Below, piece after piece: positions 54,800-63,442 of a stretch of 64,000 nt of DNA. The notes below the pieces were generated by a model. The model was given only the letters and a program-made list of their open reading frames with translations, had not been told where the DNA came from and did no database searches. Both the position numbers and the translations under genes were made by a program. Numbering within the stretch: the stretch's first letter is position 1; each line of letters starts with the position of its first letter. The DNA is from JAHFTY01 sp964584785. GTDB lineage: Bacteria; Acidobacteriota; Terriglobia; 20CM-2-55-15. The stretch covers positions 62,001 through 126,000 of the forward strand of contig CAZPBY010000007.1 of assembly GCA_964584785.1 (NCBI GenBank). The letters run 5' to 3'.

Positions 54800-55499
54800 C
54801 GATCGGCTCTTTCCCATCGCCATTCTCGCGGGTGGAATCGCCACGCGACTCCGCCCGCTGACCGAAAAGATTCCGAAAGCTCTCGTGGAAATCGATGGAG
54901 AGCCGTTCCTCGCACATCAACTTCGACTGCTGGCGAAGCATGGTGCAGATCAGGTGATTTTTTGCACCGGTTATCGTGGCGAGATGATCGAGGAATTCCT
55001 CGGAGACGGCAGCCGGTTTGGCGTTCGCGCAGCGTATTCGCACGACGGGGCGGTGCTTCTGGGAACAGCCGGAGCGATACGCAAGGCTCTTCCGAAGCTC
55101 GGTGAAACGTTTTTTGTTCTGTACGGTGATTCGTACCTGCCGTGCGACTATGCCGCGATCCAGACGGCTTTCGTGACGTCCGGTAAATCTGCATTGATGA
55201 CCGTTTACCGGAATGAGGGCCAATGGGATTCGAGCAACGTCGAATTTGCGGAGGGGAGAATCATCGCATACGACAAGCAGGATCGGACTCCGCGGATGCG
55301 GTACATCGATTACGGACTCGGAGTCTTCCGTGCGTCCGCGTTCGCCGGCACGCCTGACGGCGTGCCGTACGATCTCGCGATTGTCTATCAACAACTGCTG
55401 CGTGAGAACAACCTCGCTGCCTTTGAAGTGCACGAGCGCTTCTACGAAATCGGATCCTTCCAGGGGTTGAAGGATTTCGGCAGCTATCTCAAAGCTTGA
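54789..55499 (+). CDS. Sugar-1-phosphate nucleotidyltransferase (HddC/GlmU-like)
   Basis: A 236-residue NTP_transferase: FPIAILAGGIATRLRPLTEKIPKALVEIDGEPFL holds the G-G-x-x-T-R-L-x-P-L-T signature and binding Lys. It is close in type to HddC, which makes GDP-D-glycero-D-manno-heptose. With the SIS isomerase and HAD phosphatase nearby, it suggests an NDP-heptose or similar pathway. Confidence 0.85.
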   Translation: MPGDDRLFPIAILAGGIATRLRPLTEKIPKALVEIDGEPFLAHQLRLLAKHGADQVIFCTGYRGEMIEEFLGDGSRFGVRAAYSHDGAVLLGTAGAIRKALPKLGETFFVLYGDSYLPCDYAAIQTAFVTSGKSALMTVYRNEGQWDSSNVEFAEGRIIAYDKQDRTPRMRYIDYGLGVFRASAFAGTPDGVPYDLAIVYQQLLRENNLAAFEVHERFYEIGSFQGLKDFGSYLKA

Positions 55500-56208
55500 A
55501 GCCGGACTTCACAGCATCGTCGTAGAACATCTTTACGGTATCCAGGGAGTACTCGCCGAGGTCCTTACCGACCAGATCCAGTTTTTTAAGAATGTCGCTC
55601 GTCGCGGTGATGATGTGGCATCCGATGGAGTTGGCCTGAAAAACGTTCAGCAGTTCGCGGGGACTGGCCCAGATCAGTTCGATGTTCGGATATGGCGCGA
55701 TCAATTCCATCGCTGCGGCCATAAGGGGAACGGGATCGCGTCCGGTGTCGGCGACGCGGCCGGCGAAGACAGAAATGTAGGCAGGCGCGTCTCCTTTCAA
55801 TGCGGCGGCGACGTCGCGCACCTGACCCAGTGTCAGCAGCGCCGTCACGTTCAACTTAATGCCTTCGCGTGTCAGCCGCGAAATCGATTCGAGTGAAGGC
55901 TGGCGCCGCGTGTTCGTCACCGGGATTTTGACGTAAACGTTCTTTCCCCACGCGGCGATCTTGCGAGCCTGGCGTTCCATATCCGAAAAGTCGTCCGCGA
56001 AAACTTCGAGCGAAATCGGACGGTCCGGAATGAACTCCAGAATGTCCCGCGCGAAGCTTTCGTAGTTGGCGATGCCGGCTTTGCGCATGAGCGTGGGATT
56101 GGTGGTGAAACCCTGGATGCGCGGATCCTTGTACAGTCCGAGCATCGTGGCTTTGTCGGCGCCGTCGCCGAACAGTTTGGTTGTGAGCTTTGGAATTGAA
56201 GAAATCAT
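55489..56208 (-). CDS. Transaldolase-family aldolase (TalC/FSA-like)
   Basis: ATG 56208 gives 239 residues; a frame start at 56499 would overlap the phosphatase gene and adds a foreign-looking leader. Family text: KLFGDGADKATMLGLYKDPRIQGFTTNPTLMRKAGI, the Schiff-base Lys in WGKNVYVKIPVTNT and KLNVTALLTLGQVRDV. It might supply or recycle a seven- or six-carbon sugar phosphate for the heptose-like genes upstream. It is 13 bases after the phosphatase, in the same operon. Confidence 0.82.
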   Translation of the reverse strand: MISSIPKLTTKLFGDGADKATMLGLYKDPRIQGFTTNPTLMRKAGIANYESFARDILEFIPDRPISLEVFADDFSDMERQARKIAAWGKNVYVKIPVTNTRRQPSLESISRLTREGIKLNVTALLTLGQVRDVAAALKGDAPAYISVFAGRVADTGRDPVPLMAAAMELIAPYPNIELIWASPRELLNVFQANSIGCHIITATSDILKKLDLVGKDLGEYSLDTVKMFYDDAVKSGFKL

Positions 56209-56221
56209 AAAATTATCCGCG

Positions 56222-56779
56222 CTAAGCGCGCTCCAGAATCCAGTCGGCGGCCTCTCGCAGCGTGGTGACGATGGCGTGAGGCGCCTTCTGAGGCTTTTGT
56301 TCCTGATAGTCGTAATTGATAAGAATCGACGGACATCCGGCGTTGTGGCCGGCATCGATGTCGCGCCAACGATCCCCGATGCAGTAGCACGAGGCCATAT
56401 CCAGCTGATATCGGGCGGCACCTTGAAGCAGCAAACCGGGAGCGGGTTTCCGGCAGGCGCAACCATCGCCGTCGGTGTGATAGCAGACGAAGATGTCATC
56501 CAAGGGCAACTTCGCGCGAAGTCGCGAGTGGATCGACTCCACGATTTCGCGCGACTGAGTTCCGCGTCCGACGTCGGGTTGGTTGGTCACAACGAGTGCA
56601 AGAAAACCTGCCTGCTTCAGGTCACTCAAGGGTTGGGCTGTGTTCGGAAGAATTTCGAGTTCAGCGAGCGATTGCGGTGGATACGGCCGTCCCTGGCGCA
56701 CGATCGATCGGTTCAACACACCGTCGCGATCCAGAAAAACTGCGCGGCGAACGTGATCGGTTAACGGACGGATTCCCAT
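56222..56779 (-). CDS. D,D-heptose 1,7-bisphosphate phosphatase-like HAD protein
   Basis: A 185-residue HAD-IIIA phosphatase: AVFLDRDGVLNRSIVR (nucleophile Asp), ALVVTNQPDVGRG, and CACRKPAPGLLLQGAARYQLD followed by CYCIGDRWRDIDAGHNAGCP. The layout matches GmhB, which makes heptose-1-phosphate. It overlaps the SIS gene by 19 bases. Confidence 0.83.
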   Translation of the reverse strand: MGIRPLTDHVRRAVFLDRDGVLNRSIVRQGRPYPPQSLAELEILPNTAQPLSDLKQAGFLALVVTNQPDVGRGTQSREIVESIHSRLRAKLPLDDIFVCYHTDGDGCACRKPAPGLLLQGAARYQLDMASCYCIGDRWRDIDAGHNAGCPSILINYDYQEQKPQKAPHAIVTTLREAADWILERA

Positions 56780-57381
56780 TTGGTTTGAGTGGACTTGAGC
56801 GCCGGGTGCGAAACCATCAGATGCCAGACGACGGCCTGAAAAGCTTCCGTATGCGGCGTGATGTGATCCGGATTGACCGTAGGGATAATCACACAGGCGT
56901 CCGCCACTTTGGCCGTATACCCACCGTCTCTTCCCACAACGCCGACGATCGTCGCGCGGACTTCCTTCGCATACTTCAGCGCCGCGACGATGTTCGGGCT
57001 CACCTGCTTTTCGAGATTCCCGCCGCCGACCGAGAACACCAGAACCGCATCTTCTTCCCTAAGCTGACTGACGCGCAACCAATTCTCGAAGACGGTCGCC
57101 CATCCTTCATCGTTGGTCCGCGCGGTCAGTTCCGAAACGTTATCGGTGGGCGCGTACGCCTCGATTCCCACGATCTTTCGGAAATCGTTCACCGCGTGGG
57201 ATGCGTTCGCTGCGCTTCCACCGACGCCGAGAACAAACAAGCGTCCTTTGCGAGACCGCGTTTGAGCAAGCAGCGCGACGACCCGGTCAATAGCTGCAGC
57301 ATCCAACTGTTCAACGATTTTTGTCGCTTCCTTCAGATAGTCGAGTACGAATGGCATAGAGGGAGAGTAAGTGAATGACAT
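56761..57381 (-). CDS. SIS-domain phosphosugar isomerase (GmhA-like)
   Basis: ATG 57381 gives 206 residues. The SIS signature LFVLGVGGSAANASHAVNDF, VSELTARTNDEGWATVFENWL, VFSVGGGNLEKQVSPNIVAAL and the His-rich end match GmhA-type sedoheptulose-7-phosphate isomerases. An upstream frame to 57624 would overlap the divergent cupin gene and is rejected. It heads a leftward operon. Confidence 0.82.
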   Translation of the reverse strand: MSFTYSPSMPFVLDYLKEATKIVEQLDAAAIDRVVALLAQTRSRKGRLFVLGVGGSAANASHAVNDFRKIVGIEAYAPTDNVSELTARTNDEGWATVFENWLRVSQLREEDAVLVFSVGGGNLEKQVSPNIVAALKYAKEVRATIVGVVGRDGGYTAKVADACVIIPTVNPDHITPHTEAFQAVVWHLMVSHPALKSTQTKWESVR

Positions 57382-57540
57382 TTCGAGATCAACAAACAAC
57401 CTGTTGGCGTTTGAAGGCAATTCCCTTCTTGTGAAAATCTTGTTCACCCGCTTACCATCTTTCGGAGTGAACGTTCCTGTGTTCACTTTCGCCGCAAAGG
57501 CCGGTGTACGGCCGTCGATCGAGGATCCGGCGGTCTCGAA

Positions 57541-57984
57541 ATGAACGAAATCATTCAAATCAAGAATGGCGACAAGCTCCTGGCCATGATCCTGCCGCAC
57601 TCGTTCAGCCAGCCGGGAATTCACTTCTTCACGCCGAACGATCTATCGCAACAGCTGGCCTACATGAGTTACCAAACGGGTAAAGTGATCCCGGCACATG
57701 TTCACAATCCGGTTGCTCGCGAAGTCACCTTTACTCAGGAAACGCTCTTCATCAGGAAGGGAAGCCTCCGTGTCGACTTTTACACGGCGGATCGCGATTA
57801 CCTGGAGAGCCGGGTTTTGTTCGCGGGTGATGTCATCCTGTTGATTCAGGGCGGCCATGGCTTTGAAGTGCTCGAACCACTGGAAATGGTGGAAGTCAAA
57901 CAAGGTCCGTATTTGGGCGAGCAGGATAAGACGCGTTTCGAGGGGATCTCCAGCAAAGAGGTCTCGATCACGACAGCAAAATGA
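57541..57984 (+). CDS. Cupin-fold protein
   Basis: A 147-residue protein with a single cupin-like jelly roll: VIPAHVHNPVAREV (metal-type His pair), ETLFIRKGSLRVDFYTADR, FAGDVILLIQGGHGFEVLEP. It lies just before the DegT aminotransferase (ATGA overlap), in a position seen for sugar 3,4-ketoisomerase-like or regulatory cupins in nucleotide-sugar loci. Function is inferred only from context. Confidence 0.72.
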   Translation: MNEIIQIKNGDKLLAMILPHSFSQPGIHFFTPNDLSQQLAYMSYQTGKVIPAHVHNPVAREVTFTQETLFIRKGSLRVDFYTADRDYLESRVLFAGDVILLIQGGHGFEVLEPLEMVEVKQGPYLGEQDKTRFEGISSKEVSITTAK

Positions 57985-59096
57985 GCTTCATTCCAGTAAA
58001 CGAGCCGGTTCTGTCGGGAAACGAGAAACGGTATCTGGCCGAGTGTATCGAAACGGGATGGATTTCATCCGAGGGACCCTTCATCACACAATTGGAAACG
58101 GGACTTGCGCAACGCGTCGGCCGGAAGCACGGCATCGCGGTCTGTAACGGCAGCGTTGCGTTGGACGTCGCGCTTACGGCGCTGAAGATCGGTCCCGGCG
58201 ATGAAGTCATCCTGCCCAGCTTCACCATCATTTCCTGCGCTGCAGCCATTGTGCGCTGCGGGGCCACGCCGATCGCGGTGGACGCCGATCCGAACAACTG
58301 GAACCTTCAAACCGGGCTGATCGAAAGGCTGATCACAGCGCGCACGAAGGCCATCATGGTCGTGCATCTGTACGGCCTCCCGGTCGACATGAATCCTGTG
58401 ATGCAGATCGCCAATCGCCACGAACTGCGTGTGATCGAAGATTTTGCGGAAGTGATTGGCCAAACCTATCACGGTCGACCGTGCGGCAGTTTTGGCGACA
58501 TCAGCGCGACCAGCTTTTACCCGAACAAACACATCACCACTGGTGAAGGGGGAATGGTGCTGGCTGACGATGAGCAGCTTGCCTCGCACTGCCGCAACCT
58601 CCGAAATTTGTGTTTCGGCAAAACGCGGCGCTTTGTTCACGAGGAGCTCGGCTGGAACTTCCGGATGAGCAATCTTCAAGCTGCAGTCGGTGTGGCGCAG
58701 CTGGAAAAACTCGATCGAACGCTCCAGCGAAAGCGCCAGATCGGCGCGTTGTACCGTCGTGAATTGCAGGGAGTGAAGGGAATCAAGCTGCCTGTGGCAA
58801 CGAGCAACGGTGCCGAGAATCTGTACTGGGTCTTTGGCGTCGTGCTCGACGATGAGGTTCCGTTCGACGCGGACGGCGCGATGCAGCGGCTTCACGACCT
58901 GGGGATCGGCACCCGGCCGTTTTTCTGGCCGATGCATCGGCAGCCTGTCTTCCTCAAGATGGGTCTCTTCGCGGAGGCGAACTGCCCGGTCTCCGAACGC
59001 CTCGGCGAACGCGGGTTCTACCTGCCGAGCGGATTGGCCATTACCGACGATCAGATTGTTCTCGCCGCGGCGGCGCTGAAGAGGATTCTGGCATGA
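57981..59096 (+). CDS. DegT/DnrJ/EryC1/StrS family aminotransferase
   Basis: A 371-residue PLP enzyme: ISSEGPFITQLETGLAQRVGRKHGIAVCNGSVALDVAL, VDADPNNWNLQTGLIERLITARTKAIMVVHLYG, FAEVIGQTYHGRPCGSFGDISATSFYPNKHITTGEGGM, with the PLP-binding Lys at residue 183. It transfers an amino group to a keto-sugar nucleotide. It is coupled on both sides by 4-base overlaps (cupin and methyltransferase). Confidence 0.9.
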   Translation: MSFIPVNEPVLSGNEKRYLAECIETGWISSEGPFITQLETGLAQRVGRKHGIAVCNGSVALDVALTALKIGPGDEVILPSFTIISCAAAIVRCGATPIAVDADPNNWNLQTGLIERLITARTKAIMVVHLYGLPVDMNPVMQIANRHELRVIEDFAEVIGQTYHGRPCGSFGDISATSFYPNKHITTGEGGMVLADDEQLASHCRNLRNLCFGKTRRFVHEELGWNFRMSNLQAAVGVAQLEKLDRTLQRKRQIGALYRRELQGVKGIKLPVATSNGAENLYWVFGVVLDDEVPFDADGAMQRLHDLGIGTRPFFWPMHRQPVFLKMGLFAEANCPVSERLGERGFYLPSGLAITDDQIVLAAAALKRILA

Positions 59097-59860
59097 GCGT
59101 CTTCGATGAGCAGTACGCGCGTTATTACGACCTTCTCTATGCCGACAAAGACTACGCCACCGAAGCGGACTACGTTGCCCGATTAGTTCGGGCTCACAAT
59201 CCCTCAGCCAAAACCATTTTGGAGTTGGGATGCGGGACAGGCAAACACGCCGAGCTTCTGGCCCGCCGCGGCTTCATTCTCCATGGAGTGGATCGCAGCG
59301 AGCAGATGGTTCGCCGCGCCCTGGAGCGCGCTTCAGGCAGCGCCGTTTCGAATGCCATGACCTTTGCGGTCGCCGACGTCACGAGCTTTCGCAGTGACGC
59401 GCGCTTTGATTCGGTGATCTCACTGTTTCACGTCGTTTCGTATCAAACCACCAACTCGGCCGTCAGCCGCATGTTTGCGGTGGCGTCGCAACACCTTCGT
59501 TCGGGTGGCGTCTTTGTTTTTGATGTTTGGTACGGTCCGGCGGTGCTCGAGCAAAAACCCTCGGTCCGGATCAAGCGACTGGAAGACTCCAATGAACGAA
59601 TCGTTCGCGTGGCGGAACCTGTTGTGAACTCCGACAAGAACACTGTCGAGGTTCGCTACAGCATGTTCTGCGTCGGCAAGCAGCGGGAAGTGCGATACGA
59701 GTTTGAGGAACGACACATTGTCCGCTATTTCTTCCTGCCGGAACTGGACTTGATGCTCGGCCAGGCTGGTTTCAAGCTGGAGAAGGCCGAGGAGTGGCTA
59801 ACCTCTGCTCCGGCTTCCCCCGGTACCTGGAGCGTCACCGTCGTCGCGCGGAAGTCCTGA
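59093..59860 (+). CDS. Class I SAM-dependent methyltransferase
   Basis: A 255-residue protein: YDLLYADKDYATEADYVARL, motif I ILELGCGTGKHAELLARRG (residues about 42-60), VDRSEQMVRRAL and the DSVISLFHVVSYQTTNS segment. It is typical of sugar N- or O-methyltransferases. It overlaps the aminotransferase stop, so N-methylation of the new amino sugar is plausible. Confidence 0.85.
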   Translation: MSVFDEQYARYYDLLYADKDYATEADYVARLVRAHNPSAKTILELGCGTGKHAELLARRGFILHGVDRSEQMVRRALERASGSAVSNAMTFAVADVTSFRSDARFDSVISLFHVVSYQTTNSAVSRMFAVASQHLRSGGVFVFDVWYGPAVLEQKPSVRIKRLEDSNERIVRVAEPVVNSDKNTVEVRYSMFCVGKQREVRYEFEERHIVRYFFLPELDLMLGQAGFKLEKAEEWLTSAPASPGTWSVTVVARKS

Positions 59861-59902
59861 CGCTTCGTTCCAGGTTCCAACCCGTCAACCGAACTCGCGG
59901 TC

Positions 59903-62137
59903 TCACTTTCGGTCAACGAAGAAGCGCCTCGGGCCGTTGGTTGTATAGTTCGCGGCGGACTGATTGGCGATCCAATACGTAATCGTATCGGAGTCGGTTA
60001 CCTCGCCGTATATACGCACGCCTTCCGGAAGGGCAACATCGGACAGGACCGAAACAACGTCGCCGAGCAGGGCTCCCTGCATTTTGACGGTTCTGGCCGT
60101 CGACGTGGTGCCGGCATTCACTGTAAACCGCGAATTGTCGCCGGTGTGACCATCGACCTGTCCCGTGTTGGAAGCGGACAACTCGACACCGATTCGATTA
60201 TGGCTGACGTTCAAGCTTCGCGTTTTTGCGTTCGACCAATAAGCCAGGCGAAGCAGCATCATTGAGGCGCCGTCACTCGTGTATTCGTTGTCACGAATCG
60301 TGAAAAGGGCGTTGCTGTCGATAGGTTCGCCGGTCGTGGAGCAGCAGGTGGCGATCATCGGAAGCAGGCCGCCGTTCGCAGTCGTGTGAACGTTGTTCCC
60401 TTCGATAGAAAGGCTGTAGATCGTCCCTCCTTCGACAATGAACGGCTGCCGGCACGTAATGATGTTGTCGATCATCATGACGCGATCGAGATTGGACTGC
60501 GCCCATATGCCGGTCATGCTCTTCATGCCCTCGGTGATCGTGTTGTTCGCAATGACGATGTTGGCGGGCGCGGTGGCGCCTTCACCCGTAAGGAGAATGC
60601 CGACGCTGGTGTTCAGGATAGTATTTCGTTCAATGAACTGGTTTTGCCCGGTGAAGTTGCCGATCCCGCGCCCCCCGACATTGATGCCGTCGATGTAGTT
60701 ATCGGTGATCCAGGTCCCGGACATGTGGCCGCCGCCTTCGAAGGCATAGCGATAGAAACCGCCGAGGAACCGGTTGCCCAGGATATGAACGTTGTTGGTC
60801 GAGCCGATGTTGATTCCGTCGGACAGCAGGTCGGGGGTTCCCGTTCCGCGAATGATGCAGTTTTCGACGTAAACGTCGGTAGACGAGTTGCCGTCGCCCC
60901 CCATCGTGATTGCCGCGTTGCCGCGCGCATTGATGAATTCGACACGGCGGATGTAGACACCCTTGCCGACCGGATAAACGCGCATCGCCTCGTCGCGAAA
61001 GTTGCCGTTCGTCGTCAAGTCCTCGATCGTGAAATCTTCCCAGGTCAGATCTTTCACGTAAGTTTTACAGCCGGGATCGCCAACCAGCGCGGCGCTGACG
61101 CAAAGCTGCTCGGTGCCGGAAGTGTACGTCAGGTGTGTGGCGCCAATGCCTTCGCCCCGAAACACGATATTGGATGGTTTGGAGTAGGCACATCGCGCAC
61201 CAGTTCCGTCAAGGTGAGATCCGGTCGAACCGAGGTAGTAGGTTCCGGCCGGCAGTTGAATGACGGAATATTCGGGAGCCGCGCCGCAGGTCTTTCGCAG
61301 GGCAATACCGTCTCCGGTGGCGCCGTCCGCGAATCCCCACCACTCGGGATGAAGAGTGCGCGTGAGACCGGCCGGGCCGAATGTGACTTTGCCCGTGCCG
61401 GTCAACGTGAAATGCTTCGAGAGACCGGCATCGAATTGGCCGAGTGTGAGAGTGACGCCGTTGGGAACGTCGAAAAGCGTTTCGCGATCCGCAGAGATCG
61501 TTACATTGATGCCACACGTTACGTTTGCCGTTGGAATAATGGTCGATGCCCCAAGCTTCAGTACAACCGGCTTCGTCACACCCAGGCACGGATCGCCGCT
61601 CCATATCTGAGCGCCCCGGATTCCGGTGGCATCGGCAACCCCTCCCGTCACGGGGAGATCCCTGATACACGCCGCGACTTTCGCATCGGCGGTGGTACCG
61701 GCGAACTGATCACATACGCTGTTGTTGTTGACGTTGTCCGACCACACCTGGGCGGCCAGGCTTCTCGTGGTCACGAAACTCGCGTTGGTGACGTTGTCCT
61801 GGGTCCACACCAGCGAGCCGGCGGAAGTCCGCAACTCCAGCCTGTAGGTGAGTGCCGGCGGCAGATAGACGGTAGCGCGGCCATTGGAGTCGAGTACCAC
61901 GGGATTGTCGTTTACCTGCGAGCCGGTTGGATCCGTGTATGTCGGCTGCGCCATCGTGGTATTGGCCCGGTATGAGTACAACAGTCCGCCCGAAATCGGG
62001 ACTCCCGAGGAATCCATGAACTGTACCTTTGCGTTTGGCAGCGCAATGTACATCATCGATTGCGCTTGTGACGTCTTCGTCACGACGAAAGGAAGCGCAA
62101 GAGCCAGACCAATGCAGAACCCGCGAATATTTCGCAT
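59903..62137 (-). CDS. Secreted right-handed beta-helix protein with tailspike-like N-terminal region
   Basis: A 744-residue secreted protein (signal MRNIRGFCIGLALALPFVVTK). Residues about 35-120 (NPVVLDSNGRATVYLPPALTYRLELRT followed by WTQDN) resemble the head-binding region of phage tailspikes. The rest is a run of short beta-helix coils (DVYVENCIIRGT, NVHILGNRFLGGFYR, NIVIANNTITEGM). This fold binds or cuts polysaccharides. No lyase catalytic set is identified. Its position between a methyltransferase and an ABC exporter suggests a role in exopolysaccharide handling. Confidence 0.75.
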   Translation of the reverse strand: MRNIRGFCIGLALALPFVVTKTSQAQSMMYIALPNAKVQFMDSSGVPISGGLLYSYRANTTMAQPTYTDPTGSQVNDNPVVLDSNGRATVYLPPALTYRLELRTSAGSLVWTQDNVTNASFVTTRSLAAQVWSDNVNNNSVCDQFAGTTADAKVAACIRDLPVTGGVADATGIRGAQIWSGDPCLGVTKPVVLKLGASTIIPTANVTCGINVTISADRETLFDVPNGVTLTLGQFDAGLSKHFTLTGTGKVTFGPAGLTRTLHPEWWGFADGATGDGIALRKTCGAAPEYSVIQLPAGTYYLGSTGSHLDGTGARCAYSKPSNIVFRGEGIGATHLTYTSGTEQLCVSAALVGDPGCKTYVKDLTWEDFTIEDLTTNGNFRDEAMRVYPVGKGVYIRRVEFINARGNAAITMGGDGNSSTDVYVENCIIRGTGTPDLLSDGINIGSTNNVHILGNRFLGGFYRYAFEGGGHMSGTWITDNYIDGINVGGRGIGNFTGQNQFIERNTILNTSVGILLTGEGATAPANIVIANNTITEGMKSMTGIWAQSNLDRVMMIDNIITCRQPFIVEGGTIYSLSIEGNNVHTTANGGLLPMIATCCSTTGEPIDSNALFTIRDNEYTSDGASMMLLRLAYWSNAKTRSLNVSHNRIGVELSASNTGQVDGHTGDNSRFTVNAGTTSTARTVKMQGALLGDVVSVLSDVALPEGVRIYGEVTDSDTITYWIANQSAANYTTNGPRRFFVDRK

Positions 62138-62578
62138 TTACTTCATCCTGAATGACGCTTTGGATGAACTGCTGCAGCGACTCTTTCCCCGTCCGCATCA
62201 TGTCGTCCGTAGTCGAGCGCTAGACGCCCATCCAAAAGGAGATGTTCCCGGCTTTTTTGTTTTGAAAACTGAAACGCAGGTCCGTTGCGGATCGGTGCTG
62301 ACGATAACGATCGTGATCGGAGAGGGAAACCGTCCGGAGGTGCTATCCGGTAGTGTTCGACCCGTTGGCATGGGACGATCGGTATAGGTCGTTTTCGATG
62401 TCGTTCAGCGGCACGAATCGGCCGGAATTTCCCAGTTCAATCAGTTTTCTATTGATTGATTTTTGACGCCGCTGTCTCATCTTAATTTGGAAATGCTGCT
62501 GAGCGAGCAAGTCGTCGTCCAGCATGTGTAACTTCGTGGTAAACGATGAACGGCAGCAACATCTTCTGAAGGCACTCA
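62138..62578. other. Intergenic region between divergent beta-helix gene and ABC permease
   Basis: A 441-base gap. It holds divergent promoters presumably, with an AT-rich stretch near 62440-62500 (TTTTCTATTGATTGATTTTTGACG). The reading frames here on both strands are not convincing. No repeat or RNA gene is seen. Confidence 0.55.
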
Positions 62579-63418
62579 TTGATTCAAGAATCGGAAAAAT
62601 TTGACATCTGCATCGAGTCCGGGCATACGGAGCGGAACTATTGGCTGGACCTCTGGCGCTACCGCGAGTTGTTTTATTTCCTTTCCTGGCGCGACATCCT
62701 GGTCCGCTACAAACAGACGGCGATCGGAGTAGCCTGGGCTCTGATTCGGCCTTTCTCCACGATGATCGTCTTGACTGTGGTCTTCAATAAAGTCGCAAAA
62801 CTACCGGCCCCTGGATCCGTTCCGTACGTCTTGCTGGTGTTCGGTGCGATGCTTCCGTGGCAGTTTTTCTCCACCGCGCTTTCTGAATCGAGCGGCAGCT
62901 TGATCGGAAATGCGAATCTCATTTCCAAGGTTTATTTTCCGCGGCTGATTGTCCCGGCAGGTTCGGTGATCACAAGCTTTGTGGATTTCCTGATCACGCT
63001 GGGATTAATGGTCGTCATGATGATTTGGTATCAGTTTAGTTCGGACTGGAGAGTTCTGGCCCTTCCGTTCTTTGTCGTCATCGCGTTCGGATCCGCGTTC
63101 GGGGCGGGTCTCTGGTTATGTGCGCTAAACGTGAAATACCGTGACTTCCGTTACCTGGTACCGTTTCTCGTCCAATTTGGCGTTTATGTTTCGCCGGTTG
63201 GGTTCAGCAGCGACCGCATTCCGGAGTCCTGGCGACTCCTTTATTCCTTTAATCCGATGGTCGGCGTCATCGATGGTTTTCGGTGGTCTTTGTTTCGCGG
63301 GCAGTCGCCGCTCTGGTGGCCCGCAGTGTGGATGTCGGTCGCGAGCACCGTTATCTTGTGTGTCACCGGGTTATGGTATTTTCGAAGGACCGAAAGAACC
63401 TTCGCAGATCTGATATGA
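62579..63418 (+). CDS. Polysaccharide ABC transporter permease, Wzm-like
   Basis: A 279-residue membrane protein starting with TTG 62579 (AAGG nine bases upstream). It has six membrane segments and the ABC2-type pattern VRYKQTAIGVAWALIRPFSTMIVLTVVFNKV, LPWQFFSTALSESSGSLIGNANLISKVYFPRLIVP. The C-terminal FNPMVGVIDGFRWSLFRG is typical of polysaccharide exporters. It pairs with the ATPase gene that follows. Confidence 0.88.
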   Translation: MIQESEKFDICIESGHTERNYWLDLWRYRELFYFLSWRDILVRYKQTAIGVAWALIRPFSTMIVLTVVFNKVAKLPAPGSVPYVLLVFGAMLPWQFFSTALSESSGSLIGNANLISKVYFPRLIVPAGSVITSFVDFLITLGLMVVMMIWYQFSSDWRVLALPFFVVIAFGSAFGAGLWLCALNVKYRDFRYLVPFLVQFGVYVSPVGFSSDRIPESWRLLYSFNPMVGVIDGFRWSLFRGQSPLWWPAVWMSVASTVILCVTGLWYFRRTERTFADLI

Positions 63419-63442
63419 CCTCGAAATGTTCGGAATTGCCCG

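Noticed and set aside
55489..56499. Longer transaldolase start at 56499
   Set aside because: The extra 97 residues overlap the phosphatase gene in another frame and are absent from the family; ATG 56208 fits the usual length.
60386..61975. Long plus-strand frame of 529 codons opposite the beta-helix gene
   Set aside because: The minus-strand frame has a signal peptide and beta-helix repeats; the plus frame has no recognisable pattern.
62343..62579. Minus-strand small frame before the ABC permease
   Set aside because: No ribosome binding site or family pattern; it covers a likely promoter region.
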